Shown: in pieces, positions 47,201-55,140 of the stretch
Layout of the letters: every line of letters begins with the position of its first letter
How positions within the stretch are numbered: the stretch's first letter is position 1
Source: Deltaproteobacteria bacterium HGW-Deltaproteobacteria-13
GTDB taxonomy: Bacteria > Desulfobacterota > Syntrophia > Syntrophales > Smithellaceae
Assembly (NCBI GenBank): GCA_002840555.1
Contig: PHBJ01000011.1
Location: 20,401-84,400 of the forward strand
Length of the DNA: 64,000 nucleotides
Direction: 5' to 3'
Notes under the pieces: generated by a model
The model's input: only the letters and a program-made list of their open reading frames with translations
What the model was told of the DNA's origin: nothing
Databases searched by the model: none
Program-made: the position numbers and the translations under genes

Positions 47201-49331
47201 CAATATAAAATATTTTTTCATTGAGATTTTCAGAGCCGGTTTTATTAAGAACGTTACGGCCGATGCGATAGTGCATGGCCTCCTTTTCATCTTCCGGAAT
47301 CATGGAGTATGCCGCTTCCTGAATGCGGTCATGAAGGAACTTGTAGATGTTTCCGTGGATGCTGATCATATCCTCCTGAACCGCGGAATTGAGATCGGCA
47401 AGCGTCTCTTCGATTGATTTTCCGGCGACGACCGACAAGGACTCCAGATCGAACCGGTTGCCGATGCAGGCGCATATCTTTAATATTTCCTGCGTCTTTT
47501 TCGGAAAATGAGAAATTTTTTCCGCCATGAATTCTATGACGTTTTCGGTAACCTTCATTTCCCGGATTTTATTGATATCCCACTCCCATCCGGTTTCGGC
47601 ATTGAGTTCCAGAAGATGATTATCGTAAATGTTTTTTAAGAACTGGATGACAAAGAAGGGATTGCCGGCTGTTTTTTTACTGATGAGTTCGGCCAGAGAC
47701 AAGGATTTTTCAGCAGGACAGATCAGCACATTCATGATGATCAGGTTGATGCTGTTCACGTCCAGGGGGCCAAGGGTTATATAATTTATTTTTCTGCCCT
47801 TCTGACGAATTTTATTAAGCGCCAGCGTCAGGGGGTGCGCATCATTTGTTTCGTTATCCCGGTAGGCTCCGATTAACAGGAAATATTTCGTTTCATAAGT
47901 GGTCATCAGGTTTTCCATGAGCTTTAAGCTGGCTTGGTCAGCCCACTGGAGGTCATCTAAAAAAAGAACCAGAGGATGTTCTTCAGAAGTAATGATATTT
48001 AAAAAGTTTTGAAAGACCATATTGAATCTGTTGATGGATTCTTCCGGACCCAACAACGGCACTTCGGGCTGTTTGGAAATGATCAGCTCCAGTTCGGGTA
48101 TCACATCCGTGATAACTTTTCCGTTTGATCCCAGAGCCAAAAGCAGTTTTTCCCGCCACGATTGGACTTTATCCCCGCTCTCGGTGATGATCTGCCGTAT
48201 GAGTCCCTGAAAAGATTGAATGATGGCGCTGTAAGGAACATCCTTGCGGAACTGGTCAAACTTACCAAAAATGAAATAACCCTTTTTAGCGATAATCGGT
48301 TTGTAAATTTCATTAATAAGAGCCGACTTGCCGATACCGGGCTGACCGGTCACAAGGATTATCTCGCTTAAGCCCCTGCTGGTGCGTTCAAAGCCCTTCA
48401 TTAATTCAATGCGTTCATTGTCGCGGTCTACAAGACTGCGGGGGATATTAAACCGTATGGAAATATCCTTTGTGGCAATGGGGAATTCATCAATTCTGCC
48501 CGTTTGATTCAATTGATTCAAACATCGGTCAATGTCCGTCATTAATCCGAAGCAATTCTGATATCTCTCCTCGGGATTTTTTGCTAACAGCTTCATCACC
48601 ATGGCGGATAAAACCCGTGGAATGGAAGAATTGACATCTCTCGGGGCGGACGGCTGACGCGCAATATGCGAATGGATCAATTCCATCGGATCTGTTGATT
48701 TGAAAGGAACATCGCCGGTGAGCATTTCGTAAAAAGTTGCGCCGAGGGAGTACATATCCGTGCGGTAATCCACGCCTCTGTTCATCCTCCCGGTTTGCTC
48801 CGGGGACATGTAGGACAAGGTGCCCTCAATAACATCAGGATTATACAGTTCGTCATTGGCATGCGTTAATAACGCTGAAATACCGAAGTCGGATATTTTG
48901 ATATTATTTTGTTTCTCATTGATTAAAATATTATCAGGCTTAATATCCAGATGCATGATATTGTTTTTATGAATCAGTCCTAATGTTTCTGATACTTTCG
49001 ATGCAATCTGCAAAAAGGATTTTAATTCGAGTTTGTTTGTTTTTAATATTTCTCTCAACGATATGCCGCCGAAATCCTCTTCAATAATGGCATATTTATC
49101 ATTATATTCCACCAGATCGAATATCTTGATGATGTTTTCAATGTCGAGTTTTTTTACAAGCTCATATTCCTGTTTGAACCGCGCGATCTCCGCTGGGGTC
49201 GGATACATGGTTTTCAGCAGTTTGATAATCAGGGGGCGTGATTCGTTTTCTTTATGCCCCCGGTAAATAACCGAATTTCTGGTTTCATGGATCATTTCCT
49301 GCAGGATGTAATCGGCGAATTTTTCCATCAT
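44289..49331 (-). CDS. Ser/Thr kinase-AAA ATPase-GAF-GGDEF giant signalling protein
   Basis: 1,680 residues, paralogue of the neighbouring HD-GYP protein. Kinase domain (1-270) with catalytic residues kept: HLDIKPDN (Asp129, Lys131, Asn134) and DFG (148-150). The Gly-rich loop is weak, as in other members of this multidomain family. Next come an AAA_16-like ATPase (Walker A GQPGIGKS at 329-336, Walker B VLFLDDLQW), a long helical region, GAF (about 1345-1510) and GGDEF (about 1515-1680). The cyclase site GGEEF is at 1592-1596 with RAED, a product-inhibition RxxD site, just before. It should make cyclic di-GMP in response to kinase, ATPase or GAF signals. GGGAG precedes the two adjacent ATGs (49331 and 49328). 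Confidence 0.92.
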   Translation of the reverse strand: MMEKFADYILQEMIHETRNSVIYRGHKENESRPLIIKLLKTMYPTPAEIARFKQEYELVKKLDIENIIKIFDLVEYNDKYAIIEEDFGGISLREILKTNKLELKSFLQIASKVSETLGLIHKNNIMHLDIKPDNILINEKQNNIKISDFGISALLTHANDELYNPDVIEGTLSYMSPEQTGRMNRGVDYRTDMYSLGATFYEMLTGDVPFKSTDPMELIHSHIARQPSAPRDVNSSIPRVLSAMVMKLLAKNPEERYQNCFGLMTDIDRCLNQLNQTGRIDEFPIATKDISIRFNIPRSLVDRDNERIELMKGFERTSRGLSEIILVTGQPGIGKSALINEIYKPIIAKKGYFIFGKFDQFRKDVPYSAIIQSFQGLIRQIITESGDKVQSWREKLLLALGSNGKVITDVIPELELIISKQPEVPLLGPEESINRFNMVFQNFLNIITSEEHPLVLFLDDLQWADQASLKLMENLMTTYETKYFLLIGAYRDNETNDAHPLTLALNKIRQKGRKINYITLGPLDVNSINLIIMNVLICPAEKSLSLAELISKKTAGNPFFVIQFLKNIYDNHLLELNAETGWEWDINKIREMKVTENVIEFMAEKISHFPKKTQEILKICACIGNRFDLESLSVVAGKSIEETLADLNSAVQEDMISIHGNIYKFLHDRIQEAAYSMIPEDEKEAMHYRIGRNVLNKTGSENLNEKIFYIVDQLNRGIRLVAEADERIRLATLNLQAAQKAKKSTAYASASYYLKTAIGLLPGDCWTNHYELTYPIYREAIECEYLNLNFSEAEKLFEIVVNNAKTNIDKANVHTLMIVLYTTQGNYEAALKVGLEGMKMVGFKTPSTPGNVRLGWELLKLRLKFGRRKIEDLADIHYIPEPKNLIHMQELAAEYMRLHPSKSLENPALELWEKLSYAYLAIHTGTVAFYYNPNLFAYIVISGVNYLLDFDITFEYSPFAYIAMGSIVGSSLGFYQHGYRFGVTALKINEKIADTKNRCRVEFSFPMFIQHWKKHARYDLDYFRNAYKNGIENGDLIFSGHSVNLIGMTRIMMGDNLDQILEEYGKYKDFQLEGKDPFIARNYTENTRMCLCLIGLTEKRGSLNGDGFDEEEQANYYQAENNLLGTFYFSLVRLRINYLFGEFSKCRDLVPDMQRIVGKKTALGNLHIPEFYFYHSLTLTASYADAGFLKRRSYKMRLRLNQMKMLIWAKSCPENFKHKYDLVAAELMKIKGRFREAQRFYHVAIEGARKNGYLQEEAIACERLALFYLDSSCQDEAGFFMQKAHRCYFLWGALAKVNELEEKYASLIPREQKQQANETITMRGSTITMTMNGVTETTSSTRMLDLSTAMRVSQIISSEIVLDRLLQKIMHESITSAGAQRGYLILESGGELTIEASEDMDKNEGQVMQSMPLKDCDEICRSVVNYVYHSGEDIVLGNASKEGLFTSDPYIMRVQCKSILCTPIMSKGKLSGILYMENNLSENSFTPERLEILRSFSVQAAISIENARLFELATTDGMTKLYVHRYFQLLLDQEIYRSQRHNKTFSLIMMDIDNFKSFNDTYGHQLGDKVLKDVAAAARKISRAEDITARYGGEEFVMILPETDSRQAMILAERIRESVAEIEVLHENQALHVTISLGVSTYPDHAEEKEELIHAADAALYASKRSGKNRASLFEKNGMS

Positions 49332-49522
49332 TATTTATAACTCCCAGGACCATTGTTCTTTAATGAAAAGCTGCTAATACCGTGAGAAAATTTACAAAGA
49401 AATTGAATGAAGCAGATATTAAATGATTATCAAATAATTTATGTACTAATTCAAGAAGAAATTACAGTCACAGGATATGGCTTAAGATTGTAAAAGTTAT
49501 TGATTTTAAATAACACGCAGAA

Positions 49523-49560
49523 CAATTCTTATTGACTTTGGGAGGGTGAATTAATACAAA
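49523..49560 (+). promoter_or_regulatory. shared promoter box, copy 2
   Basis: ACAATTCTTATTGACTT (from 49522-49523) contains TTGACT (49532-49537), a 17-base spacer and TACAAA (49555-49560). It matches 15 of 17 positions of the box before the dehydratase operon and lies about 48 bases before the oxidoreductase ATG. Confidence 0.5.
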
Positions 49561-49585
49561 AGAACCGTCCGAGGAAAATTCCAAA

Positions 49586-51061
49586 ATGAGAAATTCTATC
49601 GACGGTAAAAATATTGTTATCATCGGCTCCGGTATCGGCGGGCTGAGCGCGGGCATTATTTTGCCGCTTTTAAATTTCCGCGTAACCGTTGTGGAAAAAA
49701 ATCCGCTGCCCGGCGGATTGATGCGTTCTTACAGCCGTTCGGGATTTGATTGTCCTGTCGGCGTTCATTATGTCGGCGCGTTGGGTGAAAAAGAGCCTCT
49801 GGGCAAAATGTTCCATATTCTGGGCATTCCGGTTGATGAACTTTTTACTCCCATGGGACAGCAGGGAATTATTGATCGCTATATTTTTGATGATTTAATC
49901 TTCGATTTACCCGCAGGCCTTGACGCGCTGGAGGAGAAGCTGCAAAACGCATTTCCCGAAGACACAACCGCTCTGAACGTCATCATGAAAAATTTGCGCG
50001 ATATTTCCCGGCGCATGATGGAGCCTTCTTTTTTGCTCAATCAGGGAGATCCCTTTCAAAACATGGATTATTATCAACCCATGGGAGAATTACTGGATAA
50101 TTTTCAAGCCTCCGCGGGATTCCGGGCGGTGTTGTCCGTTCCCTGTCATCTGATAGGCGTGCCGCTTAATGATTGCCCGATCATTTTCCACCACATGGTT
50201 TTAGCCAGCTATTTGCTTTCTTCCTGGAGATTGAAGGAAAGCGGCAGTAAAATGACCGATGTCTTTGTCCGCCGGTTCAAGGAATTGGGCGGCTCACTGA
50301 TCTTAAATAACGGCGTCAAAAAAATATCGCTGGTTGAAGGCAAGGTGGCCGGAGTTATTTTGGAATCAGGAGAAAATCTTCCGGCGGATGCCGTTGTCGC
50401 CGCCATCCACCCGAAGATATTGCTCGAATTACTGGATGAAGATGCCCTGCGCGATTCTTTCCGCAGACGAATACGCGGACTGAAGGAAACAGAAGGTGTC
50501 ATCGCGGTCCAGGCAAGCGTGGATGCCGCGGCTCATCCGGAAATTGATCACAATATTTACCGGCTCTCCAAAAATGAAAACGGTGTTATCGAAGATGGGG
50601 CGTTTTACCAACTGCGCAGAACCCATTCACCGGGCGCCAATTTGCTGTCCATCATGACCAAATCATCATATGAAGAATGGAGCCGGTGGGAAAACACGGT
50701 GTCCGGCCGACGCGGTAAAGACTATGAAGAAAAAAAAATGAACCTGGCCAATATCCTTTTAAAAAAAGCGGAAGAACACTTTGGAAACCTGAAAGACGCT
50801 CAGATTCTTGATGTTTATACGCCTCTCACTATCCGGGATTACGTGAACACTCCCGAAGGCTCCTGTTATGGAGCAATGCGCTCCGCGCGTCAGTTGCTCA
50901 AAGTCGTTTCGTTAAATAATATTCCCATTCCCGGACTGTGTCTGGCGGGACAAAACGCGATGGCGCCGGGAGTTATGGGCTGTGTGCTCGGCGCTTTTAA
51001 CGCGGCCAGACAAATTGCGGGTTCCGAGAAATTTATTCAGAAATTTCAGCGTGATGCGTAA
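49586..51061 (+). CDS. CrtI/phytoene-desaturase-like FAD oxidoreductase
   Basis: 491-residue flavoprotein. The N-terminal dinucleotide fold reads IVIIGSGIGGLSAGIILP with the acidic residue in VTVVEKNPLPGGLMRSY, and the C-terminal FAD motif is LCLAGQNAMAPGVMGCVLGA. This is the plan of CrtI carotenoid desaturases and CrtISO/retinol saturase relatives. In this operon (with ACP, ketosynthase and acyltransferase) it may desaturate or isomerise a polyene or acyl chain. GAGG lies 11 bases before the ATG. The next gene follows after 75 bases. Confidence 0.82.
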   Translation: MRNSIDGKNIVIIGSGIGGLSAGIILPLLNFRVTVVEKNPLPGGLMRSYSRSGFDCPVGVHYVGALGEKEPLGKMFHILGIPVDELFTPMGQQGIIDRYIFDDLIFDLPAGLDALEEKLQNAFPEDTTALNVIMKNLRDISRRMMEPSFLLNQGDPFQNMDYYQPMGELLDNFQASAGFRAVLSVPCHLIGVPLNDCPIIFHHMVLASYLLSSWRLKESGSKMTDVFVRRFKELGGSLILNNGVKKISLVEGKVAGVILESGENLPADAVVAAIHPKILLELLDEDALRDSFRRRIRGLKETEGVIAVQASVDAAAHPEIDHNIYRLSKNENGVIEDGAFYQLRRTHSPGANLLSIMTKSSYEEWSRWENTVSGRRGKDYEEKKMNLANILLKKAEEHFGNLKDAQILDVYTPLTIRDYVNTPEGSCYGAMRSARQLLKVVSLNNIPIPGLCLAGQNAMAPGVMGCVLGAFNAARQIAGSEKFIQKFQRDA

Positions 51062-51136
51062 CAAATATAAATCATTGAAAAGCAACGCAATATTTGTTAG
51101 AAGCGACAAAATCCATTCGAGAAGTTAAAAAGGCCA

Positions 51137-51406
51137 ATGACTCGTCAGGAAATCGAACAGGAAGTTAAAAATGTTTTTCATCGGGAGTTTGAAATCGAAA
51201 ACCCCGACATGGATGCCGATCTGCGTGAAACTTACGAATTCGACAGCATCGACGCCATCGAACTCTTACTGGCCATCGAAAATTTTCTGAGTACCGAAAT
51301 CAGTCAGGAAGAAAAAAAACAAGCCATAAATATCCGCACGATAAACCAGATTTGCGACTATATCGAAAAGATCGCGAAACAACGAAACCTTTTTTCACCG
51401 GCATAA
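51137..51406 (+). CDS. Acyl carrier protein
   Basis: 89-residue carrier protein with the phosphopantetheine-attachment serine in EFDSIDAIELLLAIE (the usual motif is DSL; here DSI). It is acidic and helical as expected. It would hold the growing chain for the neighbouring ketosynthase. AAGG stands 3 bases before the ATG. The stop is 4 bases before the ketosynthase start, so the two are probably coupled. Confidence 0.9.
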   Translation: MTRQEIEQEVKNVFHREFEIENPDMDADLRETYEFDSIDAIELLLAIENFLSTEISQEEKKQAINIRTINQICDYIEKIAKQRNLFSPA

Positions 51407-51410
51407 AATC

Positions 51411-52652
51411 ATGATGGAACGCAGAGTTGTTATCACAGGCATGTCCGCTATTACTCCCATTGGTCATGGAAAGGATCAGATAGTCAAAAGCCTGCAAAAT
51501 GGAGTCTCCGGCATCAAACCCCTGCGCGCGGAAGAGTTCCTCAGCCCTTATATTCATTCCAAGGTGTATGGAACGGTGGATTATCCCGTGGAGTATGACT
51601 TTAAAAGAAATCACCGCAAAACCATGGGGCCGGTTGCTTATTATGCCTGCCAGGTGGCTAAAGAAGTTTTGGAACAGTCGGGCCTGACCGAGGAGTTCAT
51701 CACATCCGGAAGGCTCGGCGTGGCGTTTGGCTCTATTCACGGATCGCCCACCGTGCAAAGAAACATTTACCGCATCTTTTTTGGCGCTACCGAAAAATCA
51801 GCGGTCAGGGAAATCGGCGCGGTTGATTACCTGAAATCCATGGTGCACACGACCGCCGTCAACATCACCAAAATGTTTGGCATTACCGGCCGCGTCATCG
51901 CTTCGGGAACCGCCTGCACGACAAGCTCGCAGTCGATAGGCTACGGCTATGAATCCGTCAAATTCGGTATGCAGGACGCCATGCTCTGCGGCGGCGCCGA
52001 TGAATACGACACAACGACAGTGGCCGTGTTCGACAATCTGCTAGCCTGTTCCACAGCCTTCAATGCCGAACCTCACCGGACGCCCCGCCCGTTTGATAAA
52101 TTGCGCGATGGCCTCGTGGTGGGAGAAGGCGCCGGCGCGGTCATGCTGGAAGAGTATGAATATGCCAGGAAACGCGGCGCGAACATTTTGGGTGAAGTCA
52201 TCGGTTTTGCCTGCAACAACAACGGCGGCGACATGATTCTGCCGAATTTAACCGGGATAACCAGCACTCTGAAGCTCGGCGTGGAAAACGCCGGCATTAA
52301 TCCTCAGGATATTGATTTAATCAGCGCCCACGCGACAGCCACCAAGATGGGTGATATCATCGAAGCGCAGGCCATCAGCGCTGTTTTCGGTAACAATCCG
52401 TATGTCGTCGGCTTAAAAAGTTATACCGGACATACCATGGCCGCCTGCGGAGCCATCGAAACCATTATGTGTCTCGCCATGATGCAGGAAGGGTTTATCG
52501 CGCCGACATTGAATCTGGAAGAAATTGATGAACGCTGCGCGATGCTCAAGCACGTGCAAAAAATATTGCAGCAACCGGTAAAAACAGCCGCCATACAAAA
52601 TTTCGCCTTTGGCGGCGTCAATACCATCCTGATGATAAGAAAATTTTCCTGA
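51411..52652 (+). CDS. Beta-ketoacyl-ACP synthase (FabF-like, polyene/secondary lipid type)
   Basis: 413-residue condensing enzyme. The active-site Cys is in SGTACTTSSQSIGYG, and the two His lie in SAHATATKMGD and YTGHTMAACGA. In FabF the first His motif reads HGTxT; here it is HATAT, as in many secondary-metabolism synthases. It would extend the chain on the adjacent carrier protein. The sequence resembles the ketosynthases of aryl polyene and related clusters. No ribosome-binding site is visible, which fits translation coupled to the ACP gene. Confidence 0.88.
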   Translation: MMERRVVITGMSAITPIGHGKDQIVKSLQNGVSGIKPLRAEEFLSPYIHSKVYGTVDYPVEYDFKRNHRKTMGPVAYYACQVAKEVLEQSGLTEEFITSGRLGVAFGSIHGSPTVQRNIYRIFFGATEKSAVREIGAVDYLKSMVHTTAVNITKMFGITGRVIASGTACTTSSQSIGYGYESVKFGMQDAMLCGGADEYDTTTVAVFDNLLACSTAFNAEPHRTPRPFDKLRDGLVVGEGAGAVMLEEYEYARKRGANILGEVIGFACNNNGGDMILPNLTGITSTLKLGVENAGINPQDIDLISAHATATKMGDIIEAQAISAVFGNNPYVVGLKSYTGHTMAACGAIETIMCLAMMQEGFIAPTLNLEEIDERCAMLKHVQKILQQPVKTAAIQNFAFGGVNTILMIRKFS

Positions 52653-52659
52653 GACTAAA

Positions 52660-53421
52660 ATGCCCCTTGTCCGATTTTTTCAACGTATTCCTGATCTGCT
52701 CGTCACATTAATATTGTGGTGTTATTTTCTTTTCGGCTATCTTTTTATTTTGCCATTGTTATTTATACCTGCTTACATTTTCGCGGAGAACGGCGCCGCC
52801 GCTCTTCAAAATTTGAACCATTTCCATTTGAAATGCTTTTTCGCGTTGACGCGATTTCTTGTTCCCCGCACGACCTTTAAAATATCCAAAGACGTGCGGG
52901 ACATTCATTCATCCGTTATTGTTTGTAATCATCTTTCTTATCTTGATCCCATTTTACTGATATCGCTTTTTGGGCGGCATCGAACGATTGTCAAGCATAC
53001 TTTTTTCAAAGTTCCCATTTTCGGCCGGCTTTTAAAAAATTCCGGTTATATTTCTTCGGGAGCAAGAGATATGCTCGGACCGGCAATGATCAACAATCTG
53101 GAAGACATCAAGAAACATCTGGCGGAAGGAGGAATTTTATTCGTCTTTCCCGAAGGAACCAGAAGCCGCGATGGAAGACTCGCTCCTTTCAACAAGGGTG
53201 TGTTTACGATCGCCCGTTACTGCAACGCGCCGCTGAAACTTGTTTTTATTAACGGCACCAATAGACTGTTTCCTCCCGGACATTTTCTTTTTAACACTCA
53301 TGAGTTTAATGAAATCAAACTGGAATTAATCGGCTCTCTGGAACCGGATTACAAGGGGAATAATTTTTCTATTTCCTCTGTTGCCGATGAGACCAGAAAG
53401 ATATTTGAAGAAAAAGGATGA
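52660..53421 (+). CDS. PlsC-like 1-acylglycerol-3-phosphate acyltransferase
   Basis: 253 residues with an N-terminal membrane helix (LLVTLILWCYFLFGYLFILP) and the PlsC motifs NHLSYLDP (HX4D), FPEGTRSRDG and a later NGTNRLFPPG. It would transfer the product of the pathway, or a fatty acid, to a lipid acceptor at the membrane. The ATG is 8 bases after the ketosynthase stop, making it the last gene of the operon. Similar acyltransferases anchor aryl polyenes to lipids, and this supports the same job here by analogy. Confidence 0.85.
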   Translation: MPLVRFFQRIPDLLVTLILWCYFLFGYLFILPLLFIPAYIFAENGAAALQNLNHFHLKCFFALTRFLVPRTTFKISKDVRDIHSSVIVCNHLSYLDPILLISLFGRHRTIVKHTFFKVPIFGRLLKNSGYISSGARDMLGPAMINNLEDIKKHLAEGGILFVFPEGTRSRDGRLAPFNKGVFTIARYCNAPLKLVFINGTNRLFPPGHFLFNTHEFNEIKLELIGSLEPDYKGNNFSISSVADETRKIFEEKG

Positions 53422-53428
53422 TAAAAAT

Positions 53429-53481
53429 GTAGTGCGTACCTTTAGGTGCGCAGGATTAACGGGTCTGAAGAACCGCACTAC
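53429..53481. repeat. inverted repeat after the lipid operon
   Basis: Arms GTAGTGCG (53429-53436) and CGCACTAC (53474-53481), perfect 8-bp match, with GTGCG and GAACCGC variants inside. It begins 8 bases after the acyltransferase stop. No T-run follows, so it may be a REP-like element rather than a terminator. Confidence 0.6.
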
Positions 53482-53505
53482 GTATTCAAATGAGAGGAAC
53501 AATCC

Positions 53506-53613
53506 ATGGAACTGCAGGAAGTTAAATCATTCCGATCCACCGGCAGGGTGTCTTCTCCCGGCCTTGGCAAAAAGGGAGTAACCTTGGCTTCCTGCTGCGT
53601 TATTCTTGAGTGA
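53506..53613 (+). CDS. Small ORF with Cys-Cys, possible peptide precursor
   Basis: 35 codons. A good ribosome-binding site (GAGAGG, 8 bases before the ATG) makes translation likely. The product is polar at the start (MELQEVKSFRSTGRV), has a Gly- and Lys-rich middle (PGLGKKG) and ends hydrophobic with a Cys pair (VTLASCCVILE). That layout, leader plus short Cys/Ser/Thr-bearing core, resembles precursors of modified peptides, and a glycosyltransferase-like gene follows 32 bases later. No other modification enzyme is nearby, so this remains a guess; it may equally be a chance ORF. Confidence 0.35.
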   Translation: MELQEVKSFRSTGRVSSPGLGKKGVTLASCCVILE

Positions 53614-53645
53614 AGATATAAAAAAAAGGTGTCCCCTGATTTTAT

Positions 53646-54707
53646 ATGCAAATAAAAATGGAAAAACTAAAGACGTGGGCACTCGCAAATGTACCTTTTC
53701 GCTGGTTTGAGCGTTACAAACTCGGAGGCAACTGCCTGGTCATTTCGTTTGATCCTTTGGTCATTTACATGCCGGATTGGGCCATCCGCGATATGCCCCT
53801 CGCCATATTGTCCGTTCTCCGGGAATTAAGACAAAAACCTGTGTATTTGTTAATCAGTTTATCCTGGGCTCATGACAATCCCTGGAATATTGACGGTTTA
53901 AAAATCTGGCAAAAGAAGCATCTGAATAAATTCCCCGGCCACAGAGTCATCATTCTTGCCAATGATGAAACAGAATATCAAATGCTTGGGGATGCGGGAC
54001 TTCAAACCGCCTTCGTTAATCATAACGCTTTGCTCAGCCCTCTTACTTTCAGAATCCTGCATCAGGTGGAGAAACGCTTCGACGCGGTCTATGACGCAAG
54101 AATCAATCCGTTTAAAAGGCATCAACTGGCTATCGGTATCAATAGCCTCGCGCTGATTACCGCGAGGTCCCCGAATCATCATGAGACAGCGTACAACCAT
54201 TCCGTCAAAAAAATGCTTCCGCAGGCATACTGGTTCAATGATCCTCTCGCGGCAGACTACAGCAACATGAGCCTTCCCGAAATCAATGCCGCAATCAACC
54301 AATGCCGTGTAGGGATCTGCCTGTCTGCCGAGGAAGGACCAATGTTCGCAAGTACACAATATCTGTTGGCAGGATTGCCGGTCGTTTCAACGAAAAGCCG
54401 GGGTGGACGGGATGAATTCTTTGAGCCTGATTATGTGCGAATTGTTGATGACAATGCCGAAGCTGTTGCCAATGGAGTAAGGGATATGTGCCTCTGTCCC
54501 ATTCCGCCGGAGGAGATCAGGCATCGGACGCTTCAAAAAATCGAAATTCACAAAAATCGCTTCTTTGAACTGCTCGATTCAATCTGCGACGATCAGAATT
54601 GGCGAATCATCATGCGTGGCCGGTGGGATTCATGGAGGGTGTTACCCATTGGACAACTGGTAACACCGGATATCGTTCGCAGGCGTATAAAAGATGCCGC
54701 GACTTGA
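53646..54707 (+). CDS. Glycosyltransferase-like (GT-B, family 1/4) protein
   Basis: 353 residues, soluble. The C-terminal half has the donor-site pattern of GT-B enzymes: GICLSAEEGPMFASTQYLLAGLPVVST, with the Glu and the AGLPVV loop, followed by VRIVDDNAEAVANGV. The N-terminal half is not typical of any family I can name (VPFRWFERYKLGGNCLVISFDP). The acceptor is unknown. Neither the ATG at 53646 nor the one at 53658 has a clear ribosome-binding site. A short ORF with a Cys pair precedes it and a small basic protein follows 23 bases after the stop. Confidence 0.65.
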   Translation: MQIKMEKLKTWALANVPFRWFERYKLGGNCLVISFDPLVIYMPDWAIRDMPLAILSVLRELRQKPVYLLISLSWAHDNPWNIDGLKIWQKKHLNKFPGHRVIILANDETEYQMLGDAGLQTAFVNHNALLSPLTFRILHQVEKRFDAVYDARINPFKRHQLAIGINSLALITARSPNHHETAYNHSVKKMLPQAYWFNDPLAADYSNMSLPEINAAINQCRVGICLSAEEGPMFASTQYLLAGLPVVSTKSRGGRDEFFEPDYVRIVDDNAEAVANGVRDMCLCPIPPEEIRHRTLQKIEIHKNRFFELLDSICDDQNWRIIMRGRWDSWRVLPIGQLVTPDIVRRRIKDAAT

Positions 54708-54730
54708 TGTAGAAGGAAAAGGAGCAGACC

Positions 54731-54961
54731 ATGCTTAACGTGATGCCAGATGGAATTCAGAGGGAGCAGGATGCTTTATGTAATCATTCTTTCCCGGCGT
54801 TCATTGAGGATGTTCAAAACACGAAAAAATATGCCCGTAGTTTGTCTCCGGTTGCGGACCGTATTTTAAAAAGGTTACGCCGCGGTCTCAAAAAAATTAC
54901 AAATTTCTATTTCTGGAAGAACAAGATCATGCCTCTTCCAAAAAAACGGGAACAACTTTAG
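54731..54961 (+). CDS. Small basic protein of unknown function
   Basis: 76 residues with AAGGAG 6 bases before the ATG, so translation is likely. The first half is acidic to neutral; the second half is strongly basic and amphipathic (RILKRLRRGLKKITNFYFWKNK). It may bind membrane, nucleic acid or another protein. Nothing similar comes to mind. It follows the glycosyltransferase-like gene closely and is probably in the same transcript. Confidence 0.5.
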   Translation: MLNVMPDGIQREQDALCNHSFPAFIEDVQNTKKYARSLSPVADRILKRLRRGLKKITNFYFWKNKIMPLPKKREQL

Positions 54962-55020
54962 CTTAGGTATAATTTTCAATCAACACCATTCGCCCCATGC
55001 ATTCCATCATCAAGATTACC

Positions 55021-55049
55021 TTGACATAACCAGTCCAAGTTTTTATACA
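55021..55049 (+). promoter_or_regulatory. sigma-70 promoter for the PAS-HD-GYP gene
   Basis: TTGACA (55021-55026), a 17-base spacer and TATACA (55044-55049), so transcripts would begin near 55056. This favours the ATG at 55141 over a TTG at 55063, which would leave almost no leader. Confidence 0.7.
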
Positions 55050-55140
55050 AACAATACAAGCCTTGAATAGCTTAATAATTCAATCAACTCTTTGGACGGC
55101 AATTTGTTTCTATGCAAACAGGCTTGTATTAAAGGGAAAA

